Below are positions 1 through 6,060 of a stretch of 6,076 bases of DNA, in pieces. The position numbers and the translations under genes are program-made. The stretch comes from Acidobacteriota bacterium (lineage in GTDB: Bacteria > Acidobacteriota > Terriglobia > Bryobacterales > Bryobacteraceae), in contig JAMCRM010000322.1 in NCBI GenBank assembly GCA_023380575.1, forward strand, positions 1 to 6,076, written 5' to 3'. The notes beneath the pieces were generated by a model. It searched no databases and was not told where the DNA came from. It worked only from the letters and a program-made list of their open reading frames with translations. Each line of letters opens with the position of its first letter. Position 1 is the stretch's first letter.

Positions 1-1809
1 CGGCAGGTCGAGCAGGAACGCCGCGAACGAGTTGCCGAAACTGGTCTTCGGGTCGCCGTTGAGCGCGGTGGGGCCGGCGCGAAAGCGGAACAGGCCGCGG
101 GGGCTGTACGTTTGGGTCTGGAGCAGTTCGTCGCGGTTGCGGCGGATGTCGGCACCGATCTTGATGGTGTGATTGCCCTGCAGCCGCGTCCAGTTGTTTA
201 CGAAATCAAAATTCGTCTCCGCCCGCACCCAGGGCAGGCTGGCGGAGAAGCCGACTAACGGGCTGCTCAATCCGTCGATGTTGATGCCCGTCATGCCGGA
301 CGTGAAATCGTCCAGGTTAACGCCTTTAATCCCCACCTCGTCCGACGTTTTCTTCCCGTAGGCCTCCTGCTGTGCGTCATTGCGGTAGCGCATGACGCCG
401 AATCGGAATTCGGCGATCATCTGCGGGCTGAAAATGTGCGTATAGTTCAGGGCGGTGTTATAGGAGGGCTGCCTTCCTTCGCCGGCGAAGCCCTTGAGGC
501 CGCCATAGATTCCGTAAATCGCGGGGTCCGAGATGGTCGCCCGCTGCATGCTGAGGCGGTACATCAACGTGTCGTTGTCGCCAAAGCGATGATCGATCTT
601 GGCATCGGCGCTCTCGGTATCCTTGCTTCGGACGGTTGCCTTCTCGTAGTTGTTGGTTAGCGCGGAAGAGACGGGGGCCGGGATGAAGCCCAGAATTTTT
701 CGCGCAAGCGGCGAAATGCGGGAGGCAGGGATGGCGTTTCCCGCAAACGGAATTCGGCCCTTGCCGTCCGCCGTGCCTGTCTGCGGGTCGTAGATGACGG
801 ATGTAGAGGCGGAAAGGTCGCCCTGGCGGAACGCGGTGGTCGGAATCGTCCACCTGCCGAAATCGCCGCGGCGGTCGCGAATCCCCTGGTAATCCGCAAA
901 GAAGAACGTCCTGTTCTTGGCGATGGGGCCGCCTAGAGTGGCGCCGAACTGATTGAACGTCGTGACTGCCTTGCCGCTGGCAAAGTAGGTGCGCGCAGCG
1001 GTCCGGCTGACCCGGTTGAACTCGAACAGGCTCCCGTGGAAGTTGTTGGTCCCCGATTTGAACGAGACGTTGACCACGCCGCCTCCGGCGCGTCCCAACT
1101 CGGCGTCGAAGTTGCTGGTGCTGACGTCCACTGTCTGAATCGCTTCGATCGGGGGGATAAGCGCGGTGAGCAGTCCCGTGCGCTGGTTGTTATCGATGCC
1201 TTCAAGCTGGACGTTGTTCGCCAGCCTCGATTGGCCGTTCACCTCGGTGGCCATACTGTCCTGCACGTTAAAGAATTCCGAGTGCGGACGGAATGACCTG
1301 CTGGTGCCGGGGACGATGTTCATCAAACCCTGGAAATTCCGGTTCATGGTGAGCGGCAGGTCGGCCACCTGCGTGGTTTCGACCTTGTGGCTCACATCGG
1401 AGCGGTCCGTCTGCAGCAGTTCCGCGGATGCGGCCACCTCGATCGATTCCGTAACCTGGCCCGGCTCGAGCTGCAGATCGACGCGGACCGTGGAGTTCAC
1501 CAGAACGTTCGCGCCGTCGCGAATCGCCTTCTTGAATCCGGTGTACTCGCATTCGACGCGGTATACGCCCGGATCCAGGTTGCCGAACACATAGTTGCCG
1601 CCCTCGTTGGCGTTCATCGTCCGGGTGAACCCTGTATTTACTTCCGTGATGGTTACCTTGGCATTGGGGACCATGGCGCCTGTGGCGTCGCTGATGGTCC
1701 CGACCAAGCTGGCTTTTACGGCCTGTCCGTACAGACTGGAGGACGCAAAGCCGAAGAGAAGCGAGAGAACGAAAACGCTCCGAAACCGGAACGTTGCTGA
1801 CCTACACAT
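1..1809 (-). CDS. Oar-like TonB-dependent outer-membrane receptor with carboxypeptidase-regulatory-like N-terminus (partial, C-terminus missing)
   Basis: The frame is open without a stop from the ATG at 1809-1807 to the left edge, giving 603 codons; family members usually exceed 1000 residues, so roughly half is present. Residues 1-30 form a signal peptide: basic start, hydrophobic core VFVLSLLFGF, probable cleavage near YGQA. Residues about 33-125 match the carboxypeptidase-regulatory-like beta-sandwich (LVGTISDATGAMVPNAKV, then GNYVFGNLDPGVYRV). A plug domain follows, with VQLEGIDNN near residue 198 and FDAELGRAGGGVVNVSFKSG near 231-250, then the start of the barrel (LGGPIAKNRTFFFADYQG). 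Such receptors import substrates through the outer membrane using TonB energy; the ligand is unknown. The start is firm: an in-frame TAA lies two codons upstream and a good ribosome binding site precedes it. It is divergent from the sugar-enzyme pair, which suggests but does not prove a carbohydrate-related ligand. Confidence 0.93.
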   Translation of the reverse strand, partial: MCRSATFRFRSVFVLSLLFGFASSSLYGQAVKASLVGTISDATGAMVPNAKVTITEVNTGFTRTMNANEGGNYVFGNLDPGVYRVECEYTGFKKAIRDGANVLVNSTVRVDLQLEPGQVTESIEVAASAELLQTDRSDVSHKVETTQVADLPLTMNRNFQGLMNIVPGTSRSFRPHSEFFNVQDSMATEVNGQSRLANNVQLEGIDNNQRTGLLTALIPPIEAIQTVDVSTSNFDAELGRAGGGVVNVSFKSGTNNFHGSLFEFNRVSRTAARTYFASGKAVTTFNQFGATLGGPIAKNRTFFFADYQGIRDRRGDFGRWTIPTTAFRQGDLSASTSVIYDPQTGTADGKGRIPFAGNAIPASRISPLARKILGFIPAPVSSALTNNYEKATVRSKDTESADAKIDHRFGDNDTLMYRLSMQRATISDPAIYGIYGGLKGFAGEGRQPSYNTALNYTHIFSPQMIAEFRFGVMRYRNDAQQEAYGKKTSDEVGIKGVNLDDFTSGMTGINIDGLSSPLVGFSASLPWVRAETNFDFVNNWTRLQGNHTIKIGADIRRNRDELLQTQTYSPRGLFRFRAGPTALNGDPKTSFGNSFAAFLLDLP

Positions 1810-1817
1810 GTGTTAAT

Positions 1818-1824
1818 CCCCTTT
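1818..1824 (-). promoter_or_regulatory. Ribosome binding site of the TonB-dependent receptor
   Basis: On the minus strand the sequence reads AAAGGGG followed by an 8-base spacer (ATTAACAC) and ATG. Together with the in-frame TAA just upstream of the ATG, this fixes the start codon at 1809. The purine run overlaps a TTTACACCGG repeat that also occurs upstream of the divergent oxidoreductase. Confidence 0.7.
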
Positions 1825-2124
1825 ACACCGGCCAGCAGTGGCAAGCTCAAGTCGGGGCTGCGGAGCACAACCCAGGGGCATGGCCCAACGGCAGGATAGT
1901 CGAGCTTGGGCTCTGTCCTGCTGCCGGCGGATCCGCTAACAATGTTTGTAAGTGCGCGAACGGCCCCGTCTGCGACATAGGACCGGGGCGCCGTTTGCCT
2001 TATGGCCGTCCTGGTCTCGATGTTACCCGTGACGCCCGGCTTTTCCGCCGCGCTGAGCAAACCTTTCGTGCGGCGCATGAGAACGCGCAGGCCCTCACCC
2101 TAAGCTGCGCCTATTTGGTCTTAC

Positions 2125-2130
2125 TATTAT
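2125..2130 (+). promoter_or_regulatory. Possible -10 element for the oxidoreductase operon
   Basis: TATTAT lies in the AT-rich part of the intergenic region, about 150 bases before the oxidoreductase ATG. No acceptable -35 element sits 16-18 bases upstream (TTGGTC at 2116 is far too close). A second weak candidate, TACTATATC, lies at 2152-2160. The assignment is tentative. Confidence 0.2.
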
Positions 2131-2145
2131 GCCGGCACTACCGGC
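2131..2145. repeat. Short inverted repeat GCCGG-CACTA-CCGGC
   Basis: A perfect 5-base-pair stem with a 5-base loop directly follows the TATTAT sequence. It could be an operator half-site pair or a small hairpin in the leader. It has no T-run, so it is not a terminator. Such short repeats are common by chance in GC-rich DNA. Confidence 0.3.
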
Positions 2146-2190
2146 TTCGGGTACTATATCCTTTGCTAATTCAGGAGTCAAGTGGGGGTT

Positions 2191-2210
2191 GGCCGGTGCT
2201 TTTACACCGG
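2191..2210. repeat. Hairpin CCGGTG-N6-CACCGG containing a repeat shared with the receptor leader
   Basis: The arms CCGGTG (2193-2198) and CACCGG (2205-2210) form a 6-base-pair perfect stem about 75 bases before the oxidoreductase ATG. The right arm lies in TTTACACCGG (2201-2210), found again at 1822-1831 over the receptor's ribosome binding site. The left arm with its flank, GGCCGGTG (2191-2198), matches the reverse complement of 1826-1833. One regulator could bind both places, but this is inference from short matches. Confidence 0.35.
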
Positions 2211-2267
2211 GGGCTCGGGGTTGAGGTAAGATTCATTGCGCCGGTTCGCAAAGGCCGCGCAAGGTGA

Positions 2268-2273
2268 GAAAGG
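2268..2273 (+). promoter_or_regulatory. Weak ribosome binding site supporting ATG 2284
   Basis: GAAAGG ends 10 bases before ATG 2284, and AAGGTGAG at 2261-2268 is a further purine-rich stretch that is rather distant. The match is moderate but better than anything upstream of the TTG at 2236, and it agrees with the Tat motif beginning right after the ATG. Confidence 0.4.
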
Positions 2274-2283
2274 CTGGTGTGGG

Positions 2284-3594
2284 ATGGACGACACGACACG
2301 AAGAGAGTTCCTGGGCGGGTCGGGAGCGGCCGCGGTTGCCGCGTGGACAAGGCCGGGCCCAAACGACACCATCAATCTGGGGTTGATCGGTTGCGGCGCC
2401 CGGGCGAAATGGTTTTCGATCCCGGAGTTCCTGAAGATTCCCGGCGCGCGGTTCGTTGCGGTCTGCGATGTGAATTCGATGAACCTGGCCGATGGCCGGA
2501 AACGCGCCGGAGGTGAGCGGGTTGCCGCCTATCACGACTTCCGGAAGCTGCTGGAGGACAGGAACATCGATGTGGTGGTGATCGCGACCAACCAGCATTG
2601 GCACGTGCTGACGACGATCGCGGCCTGCCAGGCGGGCAAGGACGTCTATGTGGAGAAGCCGATGGGCAACTGCATCGGCGAAGGCCGCTATGCGATCGAG
2701 GCGGCTCGCAAGTACGGCCGCATTGTTCAAATCGGCACGCAGCAGCGCAGCCAGGAACACTACAAAAAGGCGGTGGAGGTTGTTCAGTCCGGCAGGCTGG
2801 GCGACATTTCGGAGGTCCAGGTCTGGGATTACGAGAACCAGTCGCCGGGCCCCGGCTCGCCGCCCGACTGCGACCCGCCGCCCGAACTGGACTGGGATTT
2901 CTACGTCGGCCCCGCGCCCTATCGCCGCTACAATCCGAACATCTACTACAAATACGGCTACGATTGGTTCAAGCTCTCGGGCGCCGGACACCAGGTCGCC
3001 TGGGGCGTGCACCACTTCGATATCGTGCTCTGGGCGATGGGCGTGCAATGGCCCAAAGCGGTATCGGCGATGGGCGGCAATTACGCCTTCGAGACCAACC
3101 GGGAATGGCCGAACACGTTTTCCTCGGTTGCGGAGTTCGGTCCTGGTCCGGTCGCCAAACGCGGCTTCGTGTTGCGGTACTCGATGCGAGTCGGCTGCCA
3201 GCGGGAGGTGCGTTCGCACGGAAAATGTTTTATCGGTACCCAGGCATCGATGCTGGTGGACCGCAGCGGCTACTACATTGTCGCGGAACCGCGAAAAGGG
3301 CAAAAGCCCGCGCCCGCCGGCGGTTTCGTCAATCCCGAAGAGCGGTTTGCGTCGGCTGGCGACGATAACCGCGCTTTCGGCGCATTCCTGGACAACGTGC
3401 GGCAGAGAAAGCAGCCGCTTGCGAATCTCGAAACCGGGCATCATGCGACTAACGTGGGGCATCTGATGAACGTTTCCTGGGAAGCGGGGCGGAGCGTGCG
3501 TTGGGACGGGGAAAAGGAGCAGGTCATCGGCGATCCCAAGGCGAATGCGCTGGTGATGAAGCCGTACCGGGCTCCGTGGAAGCTCGCGGTTTGA
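2284..3594 (+). CDS. Gfo/Idh/MocA-family NAD(P)-dependent oxidoreductase with Tat signal
   Basis: This 436-residue protein is a sugar- or polyol-type dehydrogenase by family. Its N-terminus carries a twin-arginine motif (TRREFLGG, residues 5-12) and a short Ala-rich stretch, so export in folded form is likely. A Rossmann domain follows, with LGLIGCGAR at 32-40 for the dinucleotide; EKP at 124-126 is the conserved family motif; GVHHFDIVLW at 241-250 holds the probable catalytic His/Asp. The segment LDWDFYVGPAP at 202-212 and the C-terminal GDPKAN and YRAPWKL are typical of a large environmental subfamily. I chose ATG 2284 because it begins directly before the Tat motif and GAAAGG lies 10 bases upstream; a TTG at 2236 in the same frame would bury the signal. 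It is followed after 14 bases by a TIM-barrel isomerase-like gene, so the two are probably co-transcribed. The substrate is unknown. A GH109-type glycosidase using the same fold is possible, but I do not see its characteristic motifs. Confidence 0.92.
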   Translation: MDDTTRREFLGGSGAAAVAAWTRPGPNDTINLGLIGCGARAKWFSIPEFLKIPGARFVAVCDVNSMNLADGRKRAGGERVAAYHDFRKLLEDRNIDVVVIATNQHWHVLTTIAACQAGKDVYVEKPMGNCIGEGRYAIEAARKYGRIVQIGTQQRSQEHYKKAVEVVQSGRLGDISEVQVWDYENQSPGPGSPPDCDPPPELDWDFYVGPAPYRRYNPNIYYKYGYDWFKLSGAGHQVAWGVHHFDIVLWAMGVQWPKAVSAMGGNYAFETNREWPNTFSSVAEFGPGPVAKRGFVLRYSMRVGCQREVRSHGKCFIGTQASMLVDRSGYYIVAEPRKGQKPAPAGGFVNPEERFASAGDDNRAFGAFLDNVRQRKQPLANLETGHHATNVGHLMNVSWEAGRSVRWDGEKEQVIGDPKANALVMKPYRAPWKLAV

Positions 3595-3595
3595 A

Positions 3596-3602
3596 AAGGA
3601 GG
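3596..3602 (+). promoter_or_regulatory. Strong Shine-Dalgarno AAGGAGG of the TIM-barrel gene
   Basis: A perfect AAGGAGG begins two bases after the oxidoreductase stop codon and lies 6 bases before ATG 3609. It fixes that start over an in-frame upstream ATG at 3501 that would overlap the preceding gene, and it shows that the two genes form one operon. Confidence 0.9.
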
Positions 3603-3608
3603 CGCTCG

Positions 3609-4568
3609 ATGTCCGGATCTATTCAAGACAGAATCAGCAGGCGCGACGCTTTGCGGGCGGGAGCGGCCGCCGCTCTCACTCTCCCGCTCGCGGAAGCCGC
3701 GCAGAAAAACGCGGCGCCGGTCGCGATAGGAATGGCCACCACCGAGTTTCGCAAGCACAGCAACAGCCAGCTTGCGAAAGAACTGCGCCAGGCGGGCATT
3801 CGCAGAATTCAACTCTTCCTCACGCAGACGGACAGCAGGTACTGGAGATATAACGAACGCAGCGATCTTTCCGGTCTCACGGCGGAGCGGTGCGCGGCGA
3901 TCGCGGATACTTACCGCTCAGCCGGCATGTCGATTCACAGCATCGGCGTTTATGCCAACCTGATCCATCCGGACGAGTCCGAGCGAAAGGCCAACCTGGC
4001 CTATTTCGAAGCGATGATCAAAATCGGCGGCTACATGGGCGTCCGGACGTTCGCCAGCGAGGCGGGACACTACCGCCCGAAGCCGCCGCAGGCGCCGATC
4101 GAAGGCTACCACTGGCAGGAGGACGTCTGGCGCAGAATGGTTGCTACCGGGAAGGAACTGGCGCGAATCGCCGGCTCCCACGGCGCGACTGTGCTGCTGG
4201 AGCCGCACTTTATGAGCTTCCTCGCGACCGCGAAACGGACCCGGGTATTCCTGGAGGAAGTGGGCTCGCAGCACGTCGGAGCCGTGCTGGATCCCGCCAA
4301 CCTGCTCGAGGCGAATGACCTCGAGGAGATGTTCGGCCAGCTTCAGCCGTGGATCGGCTGCTTTCACGCCAAAGATCGCAAGCTGCACGTCATTCGCGGC
4401 GTGGGCGCCGGGGAAGGGGATCTGGACTACCGGAAATTCGTTACGCAGGCCGCCGCGCGAAAGCCGGGCGTTCCGCTGTTCTTGGAGTACGTCGGTGCGG
4501 ACACTTACAGGCAAGCGCTGGCGCATCTGCGCAATGCGATCCATGCAGCCGGACTCAGGGAGGGGTGA
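3609..4568 (+). CDS. Sugar isomerase/epimerase-like TIM-barrel protein (AP endonuclease 2 fold) with Tat signal
   Basis: This 319-residue protein starts with a twin-arginine motif (SRRDALRAG, residues 10-18), an Ala/Leu core and a likely cleavage site after AEA (residue 30). The rest fits the xylose-isomerase-like TIM barrel. Probable divalent-metal ligands are Glu198 (LLEPH), Asp228 (AVLDPAN), His253 (CFHAKD) and Glu293 (LFLEYVG); their order and spacing resemble those of tagatose/psicose 3-epimerases. GAGEGDLDYRKF at 266-277 is the usual loop before the last ligand strand. All four expected ligands are present, so the enzyme should be active. Members isomerise or epimerise sugars; some act on keto-sugars made by a partner Gfo/Idh/MocA dehydrogenase, and the gene just upstream is such a dehydrogenase. 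The exact substrate cannot be inferred. The start is set by AAGGAGG six bases upstream. Confidence 0.9.
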   Translation: MSGSIQDRISRRDALRAGAAAALTLPLAEAAQKNAAPVAIGMATTEFRKHSNSQLAKELRQAGIRRIQLFLTQTDSRYWRYNERSDLSGLTAERCAAIADTYRSAGMSIHSIGVYANLIHPDESERKANLAYFEAMIKIGGYMGVRTFASEAGHYRPKPPQAPIEGYHWQEDVWRRMVATGKELARIAGSHGATVLLEPHFMSFLATAKRTRVFLEEVGSQHVGAVLDPANLLEANDLEEMFGQLQPWIGCFHAKDRKLHVIRGVGAGEGDLDYRKFVTQAAARKPGVPLFLEYVGADTYRQALAHLRNAIHAAGLREG

Positions 4569-4604
4569 AGCAGGCGGAGTCCAGGCGAGGATACAAAATT
4601 GACC

Positions 4605-4646
4605 AGAGGGGATAGTAAGGATGACGGACTCTTGATATTATCCTCT
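4605..4646. repeat. Imperfect inverted repeat around the promoter of the HEXXH gene
   Basis: AGAGGGGATA (4605-4614) pairs with TATCCTCT (4639-4646) if two G bases are bulged; the loop is 24 bases. The right arm lies between the TATTAT box and the start codon, a place where a repressor could act. No known regulator motif is recognised. Confidence 0.3.
4636..4641 (+). promoter_or_regulatory. Putative -10 box of a leaderless promoter
   Basis: TATTAT is followed by six bases (CCTCTA) and then the ATG at 4648, the spacing expected if transcription starts at the A of the start codon. There is no Shine-Dalgarno sequence in front of this ATG; the nearest purine run (AAGGA at 4617-4621) is 26 bases away. 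No clear -35 hexamer sits at 16-18 bases; TTGACC at 4599 is 31 bases upstream of the box, too far to pair with it. Confidence 0.5.
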
Positions 4647-4647
4647 A

Positions 4648-6057
4648 ATGCCGCTTGCGGACCCCACCAAGCAGGAATGCATCGGGCGGGTTCGACGCCA
4701 TATCTCCGGGCTGCGCGGCGACATCGGCGCGTGGCTCTGTGATCGCAAGCGCAAAGATCAGCACCAGCAATACGCAACCCAGCTTACCGTTCTGCTCAAA
4801 CAATTCGATTTCATGCTGGGCGAGCTGGAGCGGCAGTTTGGCGGAATTTCGGATGCCGGCAGCCGCCGCCAGGTCTATGCTGACTGCCGCGAGCTGGAAT
4901 ACCGTCTCCTGTTCGTGCGGCGTGTTTTCCTTTGGTTCCGATCCAAGTTCGATCAGCGCGATGACAAGGCGTTAGCGCCTGTGCTGGCGGCAGCGGATGA
5001 AGTCGTGTGGAGCTGCTATGCCGAGCCTTTCCGAAACAGCGGTGCCGCGCAGGGCTCGGCGCCGCTGCCGTTTATCGAGCCGGCCTATTCGCCCAGCGCG
5101 ATTCCGCGGGTGGACCCGCCCCAGGACCTGCGGTCGGACATCGACGCCGAGTACTTGAAGCGGATGTTGAACGAGCTGCCCGTGCCAGTCGTCGCGCTAC
5201 CTCCCAATTGCGCCGAGGAGCCTTGGTGGCTCGCTTTTCTCGCGCACGAAGTCGGGCATCACGTTGAATTCGATTTGCTCCCGCGGACCGCACTCGTGGG
5301 CCACGTCGCCGCGGTGCTCGAGCAGGCAGGGGGCAGCCGCTGGCGGTATTGGGGCCAGGAGGTTTTCGCCGACTTCTATTCCGTGCTCATGCTGGGGCCC
5401 TGGGCCGCCTGGATTCTCAACGAACTGGTGTGGGGCAGCGATCTCGCCATGCTGAACGACGGCGTTCCGCGGTACCCCTCCCCGCTGGTCCGCCTGCTGT
5501 TCATGACCGCCGCAGGAGAACAGCTCGGAATCGAGAGCGCGGCCGGGCTGCGCGGTCTCGACCCCGACAAGTTGCTGGAAGGGCCGCCGTTGAACCTGCG
5601 AGGCCACGACCCGCGCGAAACGGCAGGCGCCGACCGCCAGTCAGTCGCGAGCGTGGCGCATGCCCTGCTTCAGCCGCTCGCCGCACTCGGCGATCGCAGC
5701 CTGGCGGATCTGTGCGCCTTCGAGAAGGAGGAATTCGAGGAGCCGCAGGGAAGGGTGCACCTGTGGTCGCAGGCGCTGCGCGACGAGGTCAGTCTGGGCG
5801 TCGTCCGGGAACTTCGGGCGGCGCGGGCCGTGCTCGGCGGCGCCGTTAAGGCTTGGGCGGCGATCGCGGATATCGAGAACGAGGAGGAGCGGGCAACCGC
5901 GCGGAAGCAGTTGGCGGACCACACTATCACCAAGATCCTTGCCAGCCGCGAAGAGACGACGCGCGCCGCGTCCGCGCCCGCCGGCGAGGACCTGGAAACT
6001 CACAACCGGCGGCTGGCAGAGTTGCTGATGCGCATGCCGCCGCAACGGCAGGAGTAA
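4648..6057 (+). CDS. Uncharacterised HEXXH-motif putative zinc metallopeptidase
   Basis: I do not recognise the family of this 469-residue protein. It has no signal peptide or clear membrane segment, so it is probably cytoplasmic. Residues about 10-125 are predicted by eye to be helical and charged. A Pro-rich linker lies at about 139-160. The catalytic core is WWLAFLAHEVGHH (193-205): His200, Glu201 and His204 form HEXXH. EVFADFYS (238-245) supplies Glu238 as a likely third zinc ligand, with Asp242 in an ExxxD arrangement as in gluzincins, although 33 residues lie between His204 and Glu238. The C-terminal 120 residues are Glu/Arg/Ala-rich and probably helical. The ATG at 4648 is the first possible start because an in-frame TGA lies at 4633; the next in-frame ATG (4813) would remove 55 residues and also lacks a ribosome binding site. 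Three bases after the stop a second gene begins, so the two probably share a message. The substrate and role are unknown; a proteolytic part of a defence or stress system is one possibility, not shown here. Confidence 0.85.
   Translation: MPLADPTKQECIGRVRRHISGLRGDIGAWLCDRKRKDQHQQYATQLTVLLKQFDFMLGELERQFGGISDAGSRRQVYADCRELEYRLLFVRRVFLWFRSKFDQRDDKALAPVLAAADEVVWSCYAEPFRNSGAAQGSAPLPFIEPAYSPSAIPRVDPPQDLRSDIDAEYLKRMLNELPVPVVALPPNCAEEPWWLAFLAHEVGHHVEFDLLPRTALVGHVAAVLEQAGGSRWRYWGQEVFADFYSVLMLGPWAAWILNELVWGSDLAMLNDGVPRYPSPLVRLLFMTAAGEQLGIESAAGLRGLDPDKLLEGPPLNLRGHDPRETAGADRQSVASVAHALLQPLAALGDRSLADLCAFEKEEFEEPQGRVHLWSQALRDEVSLGVVRELRAARAVLGGAVKAWAAIADIENEEERATARKQLADHTITKILASREETTRAASAPAGEDLETHNRRLAELLMRMPPQRQE
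6050..6054 (+). promoter_or_regulatory. Ribosome binding site of the gene starting at 6061
   Basis: AGGAG overlaps the last codons of the HEXXH gene and lies 6 bases before ATG 6061. It indicates a coupled downstream gene in the same operon, and contrasts with the absence of any such site before the HEXXH gene itself. Confidence 0.65.
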
Positions 6058-6060
6058 GCG

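Larger units (their letters stand above)
1810..2283. other. Divergent intergenic region, no convincing gene
   Basis: This stretch of about 470 bases lies between the divergent receptor and oxidoreductase and should hold the promoters of both. Open frames cross it on both strands, but their translations are rich in Arg, Pro and Cys, resemble no family I recognise, and lack ribosome binding sites, so I treat it as non-coding. Short symmetric elements are visible: the palindrome GCGGATCCGC at 1927-1936, a GCCCC/GGGGC inverted repeat at about 1961-1992, and the hairpins at 2131-2145 and 2193-2210. The most AT-rich part is about 2110-2170. I find no sigma-70-type pair with correct spacing for either direction. 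Confidence 0.7.
4569..4647 (+). other. Short spacer between the sugar operon and the HEXXH gene
   Basis: This 79-base spacer is less GC-rich than the genes around it and probably carries the start of a new transcription unit. It shows a TATTAT box at 4636-4641 and an imperfect inverted repeat at 4605-4646. A longer-range GAGTCC/GGACTC pair (4577-4582, 4626-4631) is also present but may be chance. There is no GC-rich hairpin followed by T residues, so no intrinsic terminator for the sugar operon can be called. Confidence 0.6.

Noticed and set aside
1716..2078. Open frame of 120 codons on the minus strand overlapping the receptor start
   Set aside because: It overlaps the signal-peptide region of the receptor in another frame and has no recognisable motif or ribosome binding site.
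1794..2267. Open frame of 157 codons across the divergent intergenic region, plus strand
   Set aside because: It overlaps the start of the receptor gene, lacks a ribosome binding site and gives a low-complexity, unrecognisable protein; the region is better explained as regulatory.
2233..3462. Long open frame (409 codons) on the minus strand opposite the oxidoreductase
   Set aside because: It is the antisense shadow of a confidently identified gene in GC-rich DNA. Its translation is Arg/His/Ala-rich and resembles no family, and it has no supported start.
2284..3594. Assignment of the oxidoreductase as a GH109 glycosidase or as inositol 2-dehydrogenase
   Set aside because: The fold and Tat signal are shared, but the motifs that would define either specific activity cannot be confirmed by eye, so only the family-level name is given.
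3918..4544. Open frame of 208 codons on the minus strand opposite the TIM-barrel gene
   Set aside because: Antisense shadow of a gene with all its expected metal ligands; no ribosome binding site and no family resemblance.
4569..4635. Intrinsic terminator after the TIM-barrel gene
   Set aside because: The inverted repeats present are AT-containing with long loops and are not followed by a run of T residues.
4599..4641. TTGACC paired with TATTAT as a standard sigma-70 promoter
   Set aside because: The two hexamers are 31 bases apart, well outside the usable spacing of about 15-19; only the -10 box with leaderless spacing is retained.
5349..5849. Open frame of 166 codons inside the HEXXH gene in another plus-strand frame
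   Set aside because: Its composition is dominated by Arg, Ala and Gly, which is typical of an out-of-frame reading of GC-rich coding DNA.
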